From positions 1-64,000 of the forward strand of contig NZ_SLXG01000015.1 of assembly GCF_004345725.1 (NCBI RefSeq): DNA of 64,000 nt, written 5' to 3'. Of the stretch, positions 26,098 to 35,310 are shown piece by piece. The DNA comes from Crenobacter luteus. Its GTDB lineage: Bacteria; Pseudomonadota; Gammaproteobacteria; Burkholderiales; Chromobacteriaceae. The notes beneath the pieces are model-generated. The model had not been told where the DNA came from. It worked only from the letters and a program-made list of their open reading frames with translations, and searched no databases. Every line of letters starts with the position of its first letter. Position 1 is the first letter of the stretch. The translations under genes and the position numbers were made by a program.

Positions 26098-27399
26098 ATG
26101 CAAGTCATGGTATTGGGTGGTGGCGTTATCGGCATCAGCACGGCGTGGTATCTGGCCCAGGCCGGCTGCGAAGTGACCGTGATCGAGCGCCAGTCGGGTC
26201 CGGCGCTGGAAACCAGCTTCGGCAACGCCGGCCAGATCTCGCCGGGCTACGCCGCGCCGTGGGCCGCGCCGGGCATCCCGATGAAGGCCGCCAAGTGGCT
26301 GTTCCAGAAACACGCGCCGCTGGCGATCCGCCCGGACGGCTCGCTGTTCCAGCTCGAATGGATCGCCAAGATGTTCGCCAACTGCAACCCGGAGGCCTAC
26401 AACCTCAACAAGGGCCGCATGATGCGCCTGGCCGAATACAGCCGCGACAAGATCAAGGAATTGCGCGCCGAAACCGGCATCCAGTACGAAGGCCGCCAGG
26501 GCGGCACGCTGCAGCTGTTCCGCTCGCAGGCGCAGCTGGACGGCATGGGCAAGGACATCGAGGTGCTCAAGGAGTGCGGCGTCGCCTTCAACGTGCTCGA
26601 TCCGGACGGCTGCGCGCGCGTCGAGCCGGCGCTGGCCAAGACCAAGCACAAGCTGACCGGCGGCCTGCAGCTGCCGAACGACGAAACCGGCGACTGCAAC
26701 CTGTTCACCCAGCGCCTGGCCCAGATGTGCAAGGATGCCGGCGTGACCTTCCTGTTCGACCACCGCATCGAGAAGATCCTCGACGACGGCCGCCGCATCA
26801 CCGGCGTGGTCGCCAACGGCGTCACCCACACCGCCGACCACTACGTGCTGGCGCTGGGCAGCTACTCGCGCCAGCTGCTCAAGACCCTCGACATCGACGT
26901 GCCGGTCTACCCGGTCAAGGGCTACTCGTTGACCGTGCCTATCGTCAACGCCGCCGGCGCGCCGACCTCGACCATCCTCGACGAGACCTACAAGATCGCG
27001 ATCACCCGCTTCGACGACCGCATCCGCGTCGGCGGCATGGCCGAGCTGGCCGGTTTCGACCTGTCGCTGAACCCGAAGCGCCGCGCGACGCTGGAAATGG
27101 TCGTGGGCGACCTGTACCCGGACGGCGGCGACCTGAAGGCCGCGTCGTTCTGGACCGGCCTGCGCCCGATGACCCCGGACGGCACACCGATCATCGGCGC
27201 GACCCGCCTTGCCAACCTGTCGCTGAACACCGGCCACGGCACGCTGGGCTGGACCATGAGCGCCGGCTCCGGCAAGTTGCTCGCCGACCTGATCACCGGC
27301 CGCAAGACCGAGATCAGCGCCGACGGCCTGTCGATCGCGCGCTACGGCGCCAAGACCGTCGCGCCGGCCCCGCTGCGCCCCCGCGCCGCGACCGCGTAA
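26098..27399 (+). CDS. dadA: D-amino acid dehydrogenase, FAD subunit
   Basis: Oxidises D-alanine and other D-amino acids to keto acids, passing electrons to the membrane chain. The 433-residue product starts with the FAD dinucleotide loop [21 protein letters not shown] and has [22 protein letters not shown], the PVKGYSLT segment and the C-terminal FAD motif [15 protein letters not shown] and [15 protein letters not shown]. Length is standard. It is ten bases upstream of the alanine racemase gene, giving the dadAX order. Confidence 0.97.
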   Translation: MQVMVLGGGVIGISTAWYLAQAGCEVTVIERQSGPALETSFGNAGQISPGYAAPWAAPGIPMKAAKWLFQKHAPLAIRPDGSLFQLEWIAKMFANCNPEAYNLNKGRMMRLAEYSRDKIKELRAETGIQYEGRQGGTLQLFRSQAQLDGMGKDIEVLKECGVAFNVLDPDGCARVEPALAKTKHKLTGGLQLPNDETGDCNLFTQRLAQMCKDAGVTFLFDHRIEKILDDGRRITGVVANGVTHTADHYVLALGSYSRQLLKTLDIDVPVYPVKGYSLTVPIVNAAGAPTSTILDETYKIAITRFDDRIRVGGMAELAGFDLSLNPKRRATLEMVVGDLYPDGGDLKAASFWTGLRPMTPDGTPIIGATRLANLSLNTGHGTLGWTMSAGSGKLLADLITGRKTEISADGLSIARYGAKTVAPAPLRPRAATA

Positions 27400-27409
27400 G
27401 GAGCCGTCG

Positions 27410-28480
27410 ATGAGCCGCCCGCTTGAAGCCGTCATCCGCCTCGACAATCTGCGCCACAACTACCACGTTGGCCGAGCCCTCGCCGGCGGCCGCGCGCTCG
27501 CCGTCGTCAAGGCCAACGCCTACGGCCACGGCGCGGTGCAGTGCGCCAAAGCCCTGCCCGACGCCGACGGCTTCGCCGTCGCCTGCATCGAGGAAGCGCT
27601 GCAGCTGCGCGAGGCCGGCATCGCGCAGCCCATCCTGCTGCTCGAGGGCGTATTCGAGGCGTCCGAGCTCGAACTGGTCGAACGCCACGGCCTGTGGCTG
27701 GTCGTCCACCACGAGGGCCAGCTGGCGATGATCGAGGCGGCCAAGCCGAAAACGCCGTACACCGTGTGGCTGAAGATGGACTCGGGCATGCACCGCGTCG
27801 GCTTCGCGCCGGCCGACTACGCCGCCGCGCACGCCCGTCTTTGCGCCAGCGGCAAGGTCGCGTCGATCACGATGATGAGCCACTTCGCGCGCGCCGACGA
27901 ACCGGGCGCGCAGGCCACCGCCGACCAGATCGCCGCCTTCCAGGCAGCGACCGAGGGCCTGGCCGGCGAGGTCAGCCTCGCCAACTCGGCCGGCCTGATC
28001 GGCTGGCCGGCGGCGCGCGTCGGCTGGGGTCGCCCGGGCATCCTGCTCTACGGCGCGAGCCCGATGCCGGTCGACGGCCCGGCGGTCGAGCTCAAGCCGG
28101 TGATGCAGCTCAAATCGAAAGTGTTCGCGGTGCGCGAGCTGGCCGCGGGCGAGCCGATCGGCTACGGCGCGAGCTTCCACACCTCGCGCGCGACGCGCGT
28201 CGGCGTGGTCGCCTGCGGCTACGCCGACGGCTACCCGCGCCTGGCGTCGACCGGCAGCCCGGTCGCGATCGACGGCGTACGCACCCGCATCATCGGCCGC
28301 GTGTCGATGGACATGCTGACGATAGACCTCACCGACCTGCCCGACGCCGACGCCGGCGTCGGCAGCGAGGTCGAGCTGTGGGGCGATACGGTGTCGGTGA
28401 ACGAGGTCGCCGCGCACGCCGGCACCATCGCCTACGAGCTGCTGTGCAACGTCAAGCGCGCCGCCTTCCGTTATCGGTAG
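27410..28480 (+). CDS. dadX: Alanine racemase (catabolic, dadX position)
   Basis: PLP enzyme interconverting L- and D-alanine. The 356-residue product has the PLP lysine motif AVVKANAYGHGAV (about 31-43), MDSGMHRVGF, and the second catalytic tyrosine in PIGYGASF, plus RVSMDMLTIDLT. Position after dadA under an Lrp-type regulator suggests the catabolic DadX role, feeding D-alanine to DadA. It could also be the only racemase and serve cell-wall synthesis. Confidence 0.95.
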   Translation: MSRPLEAVIRLDNLRHNYHVGRALAGGRALAVVKANAYGHGAVQCAKALPDADGFAVACIEEALQLREAGIAQPILLLEGVFEASELELVERHGLWLVVHHEGQLAMIEAAKPKTPYTVWLKMDSGMHRVGFAPADYAAAHARLCASGKVASITMMSHFARADEPGAQATADQIAAFQAATEGLAGEVSLANSAGLIGWPAARVGWGRPGILLYGASPMPVDGPAVELKPVMQLKSKVFAVRELAAGEPIGYGASFHTSRATRVGVVACGYADGYPRLASTGSPVAIDGVRTRIIGRVSMDMLTIDLTDLPDADAGVGSEVELWGDTVSVNEVAAHAGTIAYELLCNVKRAAFRYR

Positions 28481-28523
28481 TCCCTGGTGTTTGACACGTT
28501 TCTCTTCGTGTTCTGTCCCTTAT

Positions 28524-28551
28524 GCCCCGGCCGCGAGCCGGGGCTTTTTTT
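28524..28551 (+). terminator. Terminator of dadA-dadX
   Basis: A perfect 8 bp stem GCCCCGGC / GCCGGGGC with a 5-base loop is followed by seven Ts, a textbook terminator. Confidence 0.92.
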
Positions 28552-28567
28552 GCCGTCTCAACGCAAG

Positions 28568-28604
28568 AAGGCTCGGCCAAGCTATGCAAGCTTGGCCGAG
28601 CCTT
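28568..28604. terminator. Inverted TTGGCCGAG pair, hslO-side terminator
   Basis: A perfect 15 bp stem AAGGCTCGGCCAAGC / GCTTGGCCGAGCCTT with a 7-base loop contains CTCGGCCAA at 28572-28580 and TTGGCCGAG at 28592-28600. It lies between the convergent dadX and hslO genes. The dadX side already has its own terminator, so this one probably serves hslO. Confidence 0.75.
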
Positions 28605-28632
28605 CGTCCAAATGAAGCCGGGTGCCGGGAAC

Positions 28633-29508
28633 TCAGTGCCGCGCGTCGCGCACCGCCCCCACCACGTCGAACTGGAACAGCTCCTTGACGTCGGCGTCGT
28701 CGAACACATAGCGCTGGTTGCAGAAATCGCAGGCGATTTCGACGCTGCCCTGCTCGAGCACGATGTCGCCGACCTCCTCGCCGCCGAGCATCTTCAACAT
28801 CTCGCCGACGCGCTCGCGGCTGCAGTTGCAGGCGAAACGGGTCGCCTCCGGCTCGAACACGCGAACGGTTTCTTCGTGGTAGAGGCGGTGCAGGATCTCG
28901 GCCGGCGCCAGCGCCAGCAGCTCGTCGTCGGCCAGCGTTTCGGCCAGCGCGCGCGCGCGCGGCCAGCCGTCCGGGTCGCCGTGACCGTCCGGCAGACGCT
29001 GCAGCAAGAGGCCGGCGGCCGAGTCGCCGTCGCAGGCGAGCTTCAGGTAGGTGTCGAGCTGCTCGGAGCGGCCCATGTAGTTCATCAGCATCTGGGCGAG
29101 GCTGTCGCCCTCGAGCGCGACGATGCCCTGCCAGGCCTCTCCCTGCGCCGGTTCGAGCGTGATGACGAACTGACCGCCCGTGCCGACCAGCTCGGCCAAG
29201 CTCGTGTCCTCGGCGACGTCGCCGTGCACCTTGGCGGTGGCGCGCTCGCCGCGGTCGCTCGAGGCCTCGACCACGGCGAGGCGCAGCGGGCCGGTGCCCT
29301 GCAACTGCATCACCAACGTGCCGTCGAACTTGAGGTTGGCCGACAAGAGCTGGCTGGCGGCCATCATCTCGCCGAGCACGCGCGCCACCGGCGCCGGGTA
29401 GGCGCGGCGGTCGAGCACCTGGCGCCAGGTGTCGTCGAGGCGAACCAGCGCGCCGCGCACCGGGGCGCCGTCGAACAGGAAGCGTTGCAGCGTGTCTTTG
29501 TGGTCCAT
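28633..29508 (-). CDS. hslO: Redox-activated chaperone Hsp33
   Basis: Cytosolic holdase switched on by oxidation. The 291-residue product has the zinc/redox switch near the C-terminus: FACNCSRERVGEML (CxC), then ACDFCNQRYVF (CxxC) about 33 residues later. The N-terminal FLFDGAPVRGALVRLDDTW and GTGPLRLAVVEA segments are typical. It starts three bases after the stop of the BPH proteasome-like gene, so the two form a proteostasis operon. Confidence 0.96.
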   Translation of the reverse strand: MDHKDTLQRFLFDGAPVRGALVRLDDTWRQVLDRRAYPAPVARVLGEMMAASQLLSANLKFDGTLVMQLQGTGPLRLAVVEASSDRGERATAKVHGDVAEDTSLAELVGTGGQFVITLEPAQGEAWQGIVALEGDSLAQMLMNYMGRSEQLDTYLKLACDGDSAAGLLLQRLPDGHGDPDGWPRARALAETLADDELLALAPAEILHRLYHEETVRVFEPEATRFACNCSRERVGEMLKMLGGEEVGDIVLEQGSVEIACDFCNQRYVFDDADVKELFQFDVVGAVRDARH

Positions 29509-29511
29509 GGT

Positions 29512-30090
29512 TCAGGACTCCTTTGCGAGATTCAGGGTATAGACGGTCATCGGCAGGCTGGACGACACGTCGAACTCGGCGCCGGCCTTGACGCCCAGCT
29601 CGGCGATCTGGCGCGCCGACAGCTCCGAGTCGTAGGCGGCGAACATCGCGCCCATCGCGAACTGGCGCCCGGAGCCGATCGCCCAGAAGCGCGCGAAGTC
29701 GTACACCTCGCGCATCGGGTAGACGCCGAAGATGCCGCGCGGGTTGGCGATCAGCACCATCATCTGGCTCGATTCGTAGGGGTCGTCGTCCTCTTCTTCG
29801 GGGCGCATGAAGAAGGCGTCCTTGAACTTCGGGTGCAGCTTGCAGAAGGTGTCGAAGATCGCCTCGCGGCTCGACAGGTCGCGCGACTTGAGCGACTTGA
29901 GCGCGCGCTGCAGCACCAGGTCGTGCGCCGCCGAGCCGGAAATCGCCAGCAGGCTGTCGCCGCACTTGAAGATCTTGTCGTGAAAACGGTCATAGCCCGA
30001 CAGCAACTTGTGGTCGTCGCCGAAGGTGGTCTGGCTGTCGGCCGCGATCGCGACCTCGTCGCCCTTGCGTACCACCACGATGGTCGTCAT
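29512..30090 (-). CDS. Proteasome-like peptidase, BPH family
   Basis: N-terminal-nucleophile hydrolase of 192 residues. The protein begins MTTIVVVRKGDEVAIAADSQ; removal of the Met would expose Thr1 as nucleophile, with Asp17 in AADSQ in the usual proteasome position and a lysine in HDKIFK as the Lys33 equivalent. SGSAAHDLVLQRAL and FWAIGSGRQFAMGAMFAAYD correspond to the beta-subunit core. It differs from HslV (no hslU nearby, insert in the first loop, acidic EEEDDDPYESS loop) and is shorter than Anbu. It matches the beta-proteobacterial proteasome homologue (BPH), a family with no known unfoldase partner. Its operon partner is hslO. Confidence 0.85.
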   Translation of the reverse strand: MTTIVVVRKGDEVAIAADSQTTFGDDHKLLSGYDRFHDKIFKCGDSLLAISGSAAHDLVLQRALKSLKSRDLSSREAIFDTFCKLHPKFKDAFFMRPEEEDDDPYESSQMMVLIANPRGIFGVYPMREVYDFARFWAIGSGRQFAMGAMFAAYDSELSARQIAELGVKAGAEFDVSSSLPMTVYTLNLAKES

Positions 30091-30168
30091 GCGCGCCTCA
30101 CCCTGTCGAAATAAAAACGCTAAGATAAGGCACCATCCCAAAAAAACAAGCACGGGAGTCGCTTTACC

Positions 30169-30939
30169 ATGTGTCAGCTGCTGGGGATGAACTGCAACAC
30201 CCCGACCGACATCCTGTTCTCCTTCGAAGGCTTCCACCGTCGCGGCGGCCTGACCGACCACCACGCCGACGGCTGGGGCATCGCCTTCTTCGAGGGGCGT
30301 GGCTGCCGGCTGTTCCTCGACGACAAGCCCTCGGCCGACTCGCCGGTCGCGGCGCTGGTGCGATCCTACCCGATCAAGTCGGAAAACGTGATCGCCCACA
30401 TCCGCAAGGCCACCGTCGGCCCGGTCGGGTTGGCGAATACCCACCCCTTCCTGCGCGAGATGTGGGGCCAGTACTGGATCTTCGCCCACAACGGCGACCT
30501 GAAGGACTATCACCCGGCGCCCGGCCGCTACTACCGCCCGGTCGGCGGCACCGATTCGGAAGCCGCCTTCTGCGCGATCATGGAAAACCTGCGCCGGCGC
30601 TGGGACGCGCCGCCGCCGCTCGAAGCGCTGTGGCAGGCGTTGCTGGAGCTGGCCGGAGCGATCCGCGCGCACGGCGTGTTCAACTTCATGCTGAGCAACG
30701 GCGAGTGGCTGTTCGCGCACTGCTCGACCCACCTGCACTACATCGTGCGCCAGGCGCCGTTCGCCACCGCCCACCTGCTCGACGAGGACATCACCGTCGA
30801 CTTCGCCGAGGAAACCACCCCCGACGACCGGGTCGCGGTGATCGCCACCCAGCCCTTGACCGATAACGAGCACTGGACGCGGATCGACCCCGGCCAGGCG
30901 CTGCTGTTCAAGGACGGCCGGGCGCTGTTCCACGCCTGA
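30169..30939 (+). CDS. yafJ: Class II glutamine amidotransferase, YafJ-like
   Basis: Glutamine-hydrolysing domain protein of 256 residues without a fused synthetase. Cys2 of MCQLLGMNCN would be the nucleophile after Met removal. Further family motifs are HHADGWGIAFFEG, HIRKATVGPV, NTHPF and FAHNGDL, then GGTDSEAAFCAIM. The physiological acceptor of the ammonia is unknown for the YafJ group. It is divergent from the BPH gene (78 bases) and leads a run of five genes ending at 35288. Confidence 0.9.
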   Translation: MCQLLGMNCNTPTDILFSFEGFHRRGGLTDHHADGWGIAFFEGRGCRLFLDDKPSADSPVAALVRSYPIKSENVIAHIRKATVGPVGLANTHPFLREMWGQYWIFAHNGDLKDYHPAPGRYYRPVGGTDSEAAFCAIMENLRRRWDAPPPLEALWQALLELAGAIRAHGVFNFMLSNGEWLFAHCSTHLHYIVRQAPFATAHLLDEDITVDFAEETTPDDRVAVIATQPLTDNEHWTRIDPGQALLFKDGRALFHA

Positions 30940-30978
30940 GGCGCGGCGACCCGCCCGAAGCGACGACAAGGAGACGCG

Positions 30979-31497
30979 ATGCGCCACGCCCTCATCCCCC
31001 TGCTGCTGTGCGGCCTCTTGGCCGGCGCCGCGCGCGCCGAGACGCCGCCGGCCACCGTCGCCGCCGTCGACCTCGCGCGCTACGTCGGCACCTGGTACGA
31101 GATCGCGCGCAAGCCGATGTACTTCGAACGCCACTGCGTGCGCGACGTCACCGCCACCTACACGGCCCGCGCCGACGGCACGCTGCGGATCGAGAACCGC
31201 TGCCTCGACCGCGACGGCGAGGAGCGGCGCGCGCGCGGCAAGGCGCAGGTGGTGCCCGGCAGCGGCAACGCCAAGCTCAAGGTCAGCTTCTTCTGGCCGT
31301 TCACCGCGCCCTACTGGGTGCTGTGGCTGGACGGCGACTACCGCGCCGCGCTGGTCGGCGAGCCGGGCCGCGACTACCTGTGGCTGTTGTCGCGCACGCC
31401 GCAGCTCGACCCGGCGCTGGAGGCCGCCGCGCTCGCGCGCGCGCGCGAACTGGGCTTCGAACTCGACGACCTGATCCGCCCGCAGCAGGGCGGCTGA
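30979..31497 (+). CDS. blc: Lipocalin, Blc-like, secreted
   Basis: Small beta-barrel protein of 172 residues that binds lipids or other hydrophobic ligands. An N-terminal signal peptide ends at about ARA-ET. The lipocalin signature VGTWYEIARKPMYFER is near residue 36, followed by RIENRCLDRDGEE, KLKVSFFWPF, YWVLWLDGDYRAALVGEP and YLWLLSRTP, the order seen in Blc. The Cys in LLLCGLL lacks a good lipobox, so it is probably periplasmic and soluble, unlike E. coli Blc. Preceded by AAGGAG; 39 bases after yafJ. Confidence 0.9.
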   Translation: MRHALIPLLLCGLLAGAARAETPPATVAAVDLARYVGTWYEIARKPMYFERHCVRDVTATYTARADGTLRIENRCLDRDGEERRARGKAQVVPGSGNAKLKVSFFWPFTAPYWVLWLDGDYRAALVGEPGRDYLWLLSRTPQLDPALEAAALARARELGFELDDLIRPQQGG

Positions 31498-31519
31498 CGC
31501 CATCGCCCTAGGAGAACGC

Positions 31520-32884
31520 ATGCCGACCCGATTCGACCGCTCCGCCATCTTGTCCGTCATCGACGGCGAACGCCGGCGCTTCGCCGCCGCCCACCCCGCC
31601 TCCGAACGGCTCGCGCGCGACAGCCGCGGCCACTTCCTCGCCGGCGTGCCGATGCACTGGATGAGCGACTGGGGTACGCCCTTCCCGCTCTTCGTCGCGT
31701 CGGCCGAGGGCGTGACGCTGAGCGACGCCGACGGCCACCGCTACGTCGACTTCTGCCTCGGCGACACCGCCGCGATGTTCGGCCACAGCCCGGCCCCCGT
31801 CGCGGCGGCGCTCGCGCGCGCCGCACCCCACGGCCTGTCGACCATGCTGCCGTCGCCGGACGCGCCGGCGGTCGGACGGCTGCTGGCCGAGCGCTTCGGG
31901 CTGCCTGTCTGGCAACTGACCGCCACCGCAACCGACGCCAACCGGGCGGCGATCCGCTGGGCACGCGCGCTGACCGGCCGCGGCCGCGTGCTGGTGTTCG
32001 ACGGCGGCTACCACGGTACGGTCGACGACACCTTCGTCAGGCTCGACCACGGCCGCACCGCGCACCGCCCTGGCCTGATCGGCCAGCAGGCCGACCTGAC
32101 CCGCCACAGCGTGGCGGTCGAGTTCAACGACCTCGCCGCGCTCGAGGCGGCGCTGGCCGCAGGCGACGTCGCCTGCGTGCTCACCGAGCCGGGGCTGACC
32201 AACTGCGGCATGGTGCTGCCGCAACCGGGCTTCCTCGAAGGCGTGCGCGAGCTGACGCGCCGCCACGGCACGCTGCTGATCCTCGACGAGACGCACACGC
32301 TGTCGACCGGGCCCGGCGGCTGGGGCCGCCAGGCCGGCGTCGACGCGGACATGCTGACCGTCGGCAAGGCGATCGCCGGCGGCCTGCCGGCGGCGGTGTA
32401 CGGCATGAGCGCCGAGGTCGCCAGCCGGGCCGAGACCTTGCTCGCCACCAAGGAGGCCGGCCACTCGGGGCTCGGCACCACGCTGTCGGCCAACCTGTTC
32501 ACGCTGGCGGCGCTACGCGCCAACCTCGAGGCGGTCGCCACGCCGGCCGCCTACCTGCACATGACCGGCACCGCGTCCTACCTCGCGCACCGGCTGTCCG
32601 AGCTCATCGCGCGCCGCCACCTGCCGTGGTGCGTGACGCAGATCGGCGCGCGCTGCGAGTTCCAGTTCTCGCCCTCGCCGCCGGCCACCGCGCGCGAGGC
32701 CGCGGCGGCGATGGACGGGGAGCTGTCGCTGGCGCTGCACCTGTTCCTGCTCAACCGCGGCGTCGCGATCACCCCCTTCCACAACATGATGCTGTGCGCG
32801 CCGGCCACCACGCGCGAGCACGTCGACACGCTCGCGACCGCGCTGGACGGCGCGATCGCCGCGCTGGCGGGGACGGCGGCGTGA
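31520..32884 (+). CDS. Class III PLP-dependent aminotransferase (GSA-aminotransferase-like)
   Basis: Fold-type I aminotransferase of 454 residues. Visible motifs are DADGHRYVDFCLGDTAAMFGHSP, LTATATDANRAAIRWARALTGRGRV, DGGYHG, ILDETHT (PLP aspartate) and LTVGKAIAGGLPAAVYG with the Schiff-base lysine at about residue 283. It resembles glutamate-1-semialdehyde aminomutase and omega-aminotransferases, but the ATATDAN segment replaces the common NSGTEA-type motif. The substrate is unknown. It lies 22 bases after blc and overlaps the next gene by four bases (GTGA), so it is tied to the CBS/DUF294 protein. Confidence 0.85.
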   Translation: MPTRFDRSAILSVIDGERRRFAAAHPASERLARDSRGHFLAGVPMHWMSDWGTPFPLFVASAEGVTLSDADGHRYVDFCLGDTAAMFGHSPAPVAAALARAAPHGLSTMLPSPDAPAVGRLLAERFGLPVWQLTATATDANRAAIRWARALTGRGRVLVFDGGYHGTVDDTFVRLDHGRTAHRPGLIGQQADLTRHSVAVEFNDLAALEAALAAGDVACVLTEPGLTNCGMVLPQPGFLEGVRELTRRHGTLLILDETHTLSTGPGGWGRQAGVDADMLTVGKAIAGGLPAAVYGMSAEVASRAETLLATKEAGHSGLGTTLSANLFTLAALRANLEAVATPAAYLHMTGTASYLAHRLSELIARRHLPWCVTQIGARCEFQFSPSPPATAREAAAAMDGELSLALHLFLLNRGVAITPFHNMMLCAPATTREHVDTLATALDGAIAALAGTAA

Positions 32885-34680
32885 GCGGCGGCTTCGCGCT
32901 GACGAGCCCGCCCTTCGACGCGCTCTCGCCGGCCGAGCGCGAACGGCTCGAGGCGGCCGCCGACCTCGTCTACTACGCCGACGAGGACGAGATCCTCGGT
33001 CCGGAGGCGCGCGTCGACACGCTCTACGTGCTGATCAAGGGCCGGGTGCGCGAGATGGCCGGCGACGAGACGGTCGCCGCCTACCAGGCCGGCGACACCT
33101 TCGACGCGCGCGCGCTGGTCGCCGGCCGCACCGCGCACCGCTTCGTCTGCCACGAGGAGGCGGTCGCCCACGCGCTACCGCGCGACGCGGTGCTGGCGCT
33201 GACCGAGACGAACCCGCAGTTCGGCGCCTTCTTCTTCGCGCGCGTGTCGGAAAAGCTCGCGCGGCTCGCGGCGCGCGCCGGCCGGCGCGAGCTGCAGACG
33301 CTGCTGGCCGCGACGGTGCGCGAGCTGGGCGTGCGCGAGGCGCTCTTCCTCGACGCGGCCGACACCGTGGTCGACGCCGCGCGCGCGATGAAGACGCGCA
33401 GCCTGCACTCGGTGCTGGTGCGCCGCGGCGACGCGGTCGGCATCTTCACCAGCAGCGACTTCCGCGACGTGGTGCTCGACGGCCTGCCGGGCGACACGCC
33501 GCTTGCCGCGCGGGCGCGCTTCGAACTGATCGCGGTCGACGCCGACGCCCACCTGTTCGACGCGCTCCTGACCATGACCCGCCACGACGTGCGCCGCGTC
33601 GTCGTCACCGAACGCGGCCGGCCGCTCGGCGTGCTCGAGCAGGTCGACCTGCTGTCCTTCTTCTCGACCCATTCGCACCTGATCGCCGAACGCATCGACC
33701 GCGCCGGCACGCTCGACGCGCTGGCCGACGCCGCCGGCCAGATCCCGCTGCTGGTCGGCCATCTGGTCGACGCCGGCGTCAAGGCGCCGCACCTGGCACG
33801 GCTGGTGCAGGCGCTGAACGCGCGGCTGTTCGCGCGCACCTGGCAGCTCGTCGCGCCACCGGCGGTCGCCGCCGCGAGCAGCCTGATCGTGCTCGGCTCC
33901 GAAGGACGCGGCGAGCAGATCCTGCGCACCGACCAGGACAACGCGCTGCTCTACCGCGAGGGCGACGGCGTCGACGCGGCGGCCGTCGCGCAGGCCGCCG
34001 CCGCCTTCTCGGCGGCGCTCGACGGCTTCGGCTACCCGCGCTGCCCCGGCCGGGTGATGGTCGACAACCCCGAGTGGCGCGGCACGCCCGCCGCCTGGCG
34101 CGACCGGCTCTACCGCTGGATGACGCAGCCGGACGACGAGGCGCTGATGCGGCTGGCGATCTTCCTCGACGCCGAGACGGTCGCCGGCGACGCCGCGCCG
34201 TTGGCCGAGCTCAAGCGCTACCTCGACGCGCTGCGCCGCGACGACGACGCGCTGCTCGCCCGCTTCGCGCGCGCGCTCGAGCGCTTCGACACCCCCGGGC
34301 TGATCGCGCAACTGCTGCAGGAAAACGCGCCGCTGGACCTCAAGAAGGCCGGCATCTTCCCCATCGTGCACGGCTGCCGCGCGCTGGCCTTCGAGCACGG
34401 CATCGACGCGGCCAACACCTTCGAGCGGCTCGACGCGCTGGTCGCGCAGCACGCGCTCGAACGCGAGCTGGCGCGCGACCTGGCCGAGGCGCTGTCGCTG
34501 CTGATGGGGCTGCGGCTGCGCGCCGGGCTGGCCGCGACCGAGCACGGCCGCACCGCCGACACGGTGGTGATTCCGGCGCGGCTGAACGCGCTCGAGCGCG
34601 ACCTGCTGAAGGAGGCGCTCGCCGTCGTGCGGCGCTTCAAGGCGCTGCTGCGCCACCACTTCCGGCTGGGGGCGTTCTGA
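32881..34680 (+). CDS. cNMP-binding/CBS/DUF294 nucleotidyltransferase-like protein
   Basis: Cytosolic multidomain regulator of 599 residues from GTG 32881. Order: cyclic-nucleotide-binding-like domain (about 10-120), paired CBS domains (about 150-265; SLHSVLVRRGDAVGIFTSSDFRD and HDVRRVVVTERGRPLGVLEQVDLLSF), then a DUF294 nucleotidyltransferase-like domain with GSEGRGEQILRTDQDNALLY (about 338) and the helical DUF294 C-terminal domain. The GS-x8-9-D-x-D pattern is that of GlnD-type nucleotidyltransferases, with both aspartates present, so it may be active. Such proteins are commonly paired with a DnaQ-like exonuclease, as here. Target unknown. Confidence 0.88.
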   Translation: MSGGFALTSPPFDALSPAERERLEAAADLVYYADEDEILGPEARVDTLYVLIKGRVREMAGDETVAAYQAGDTFDARALVAGRTAHRFVCHEEAVAHALPRDAVLALTETNPQFGAFFFARVSEKLARLAARAGRRELQTLLAATVRELGVREALFLDAADTVVDAARAMKTRSLHSVLVRRGDAVGIFTSSDFRDVVLDGLPGDTPLAARARFELIAVDADAHLFDALLTMTRHDVRRVVVTERGRPLGVLEQVDLLSFFSTHSHLIAERIDRAGTLDALADAAGQIPLLVGHLVDAGVKAPHLARLVQALNARLFARTWQLVAPPAVAAASSLIVLGSEGRGEQILRTDQDNALLYREGDGVDAAAVAQAAAAFSAALDGFGYPRCPGRVMVDNPEWRGTPAAWRDRLYRWMTQPDDEALMRLAIFLDAETVAGDAAPLAELKRYLDALRRDDDALLARFARALERFDTPGLIAQLLQENAPLDLKKAGIFPIVHGCRALAFEHGIDAANTFERLDALVAQHALERELARDLAEALSLLMGLRLRAGLAATEHGRTADTVVIPARLNALERDLLKEALAVVRRFKALLRHHFRLGAF

Positions 34681-35288
34681 TGCTGGCCGCGCTGCGCCGC
34701 CGCTGGCTGCGCGAGAAGCTGACCGATCCGCGCTACGCCGGCCTGTTCGACGAGGTCGACGGCGAATACGTCAGCCTCGACTGCGAGACCACCAGCCTGA
34801 ACGTCCGCGACGCCGAGTTGCTGGCGATCGGCGCCGTCAGGATCGTCGGCCACCGTGTGCTGACCAGCACGGCCTTCTCGGTGCTGGTGCGCCCGGACAA
34901 GCGCCCGGACGCCGGCAGCGTGAAGGTCCACGGCCTCAGGGCGCGCGACGTCGAAGCGGGCCTCGCGCCGGCCGACGCGCTGTACGCGCTGCTCGACTTC
35001 GTCGGCGGCCGGCCGCTCGTCGGCTACTACCTCGAGTACGATCTCGCGGTGCTCGGCCGTTACCTGAAACCGCTGATCGGCATCGGCCTGCCCAACCGCG
35101 CGATCGAGATCTCGGCGCGCTACTACGACTACAAGACGCGCCGGCAAGCGGGTGCCCACGTCGACCTGTCGTGGCACGCGCTGTTGGCCGACCTCGGCGT
35201 GCCGGCGCTGCCACGCCACGACGCGCTCAACGACGCGACCACCGCCGCGCTCGCCTACCAGGCGCTCGCCGCGCGCGGCTACGGCTAG
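34680..35288 (+). CDS. DnaQ-like 3'-5' exonuclease
   Basis: DEDDh-type exonuclease of 202 residues. Exo I is YVSLDCETTSL (Asp at about 34, Glu at 36), Exo II is VGYYLEYDLAVL, and Exo III is HDALNDATTAAL near the end. It has no clamp-binding or polymerase-interaction tail that I can see, so it is probably not the replicative epsilon subunit (dnaQ is at 15304). Its ATG overlaps the stop of the DUF294 gene by one base. The repeated pairing of these two families in other genomes implies a joint role, unknown to me. Confidence 0.88.
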   Translation: MLAALRRRWLREKLTDPRYAGLFDEVDGEYVSLDCETTSLNVRDAELLAIGAVRIVGHRVLTSTAFSVLVRPDKRPDAGSVKVHGLRARDVEAGLAPADALYALLDFVGGRPLVGYYLEYDLAVLGRYLKPLIGIGLPNRAIEISARYYDYKTRRQAGAHVDLSWHALLADLGVPALPRHDALNDATTAALAYQALAARGYG

Positions 35289-35310
35289 CGCCTCGTCCCG
35301 ACGCCAAAAT

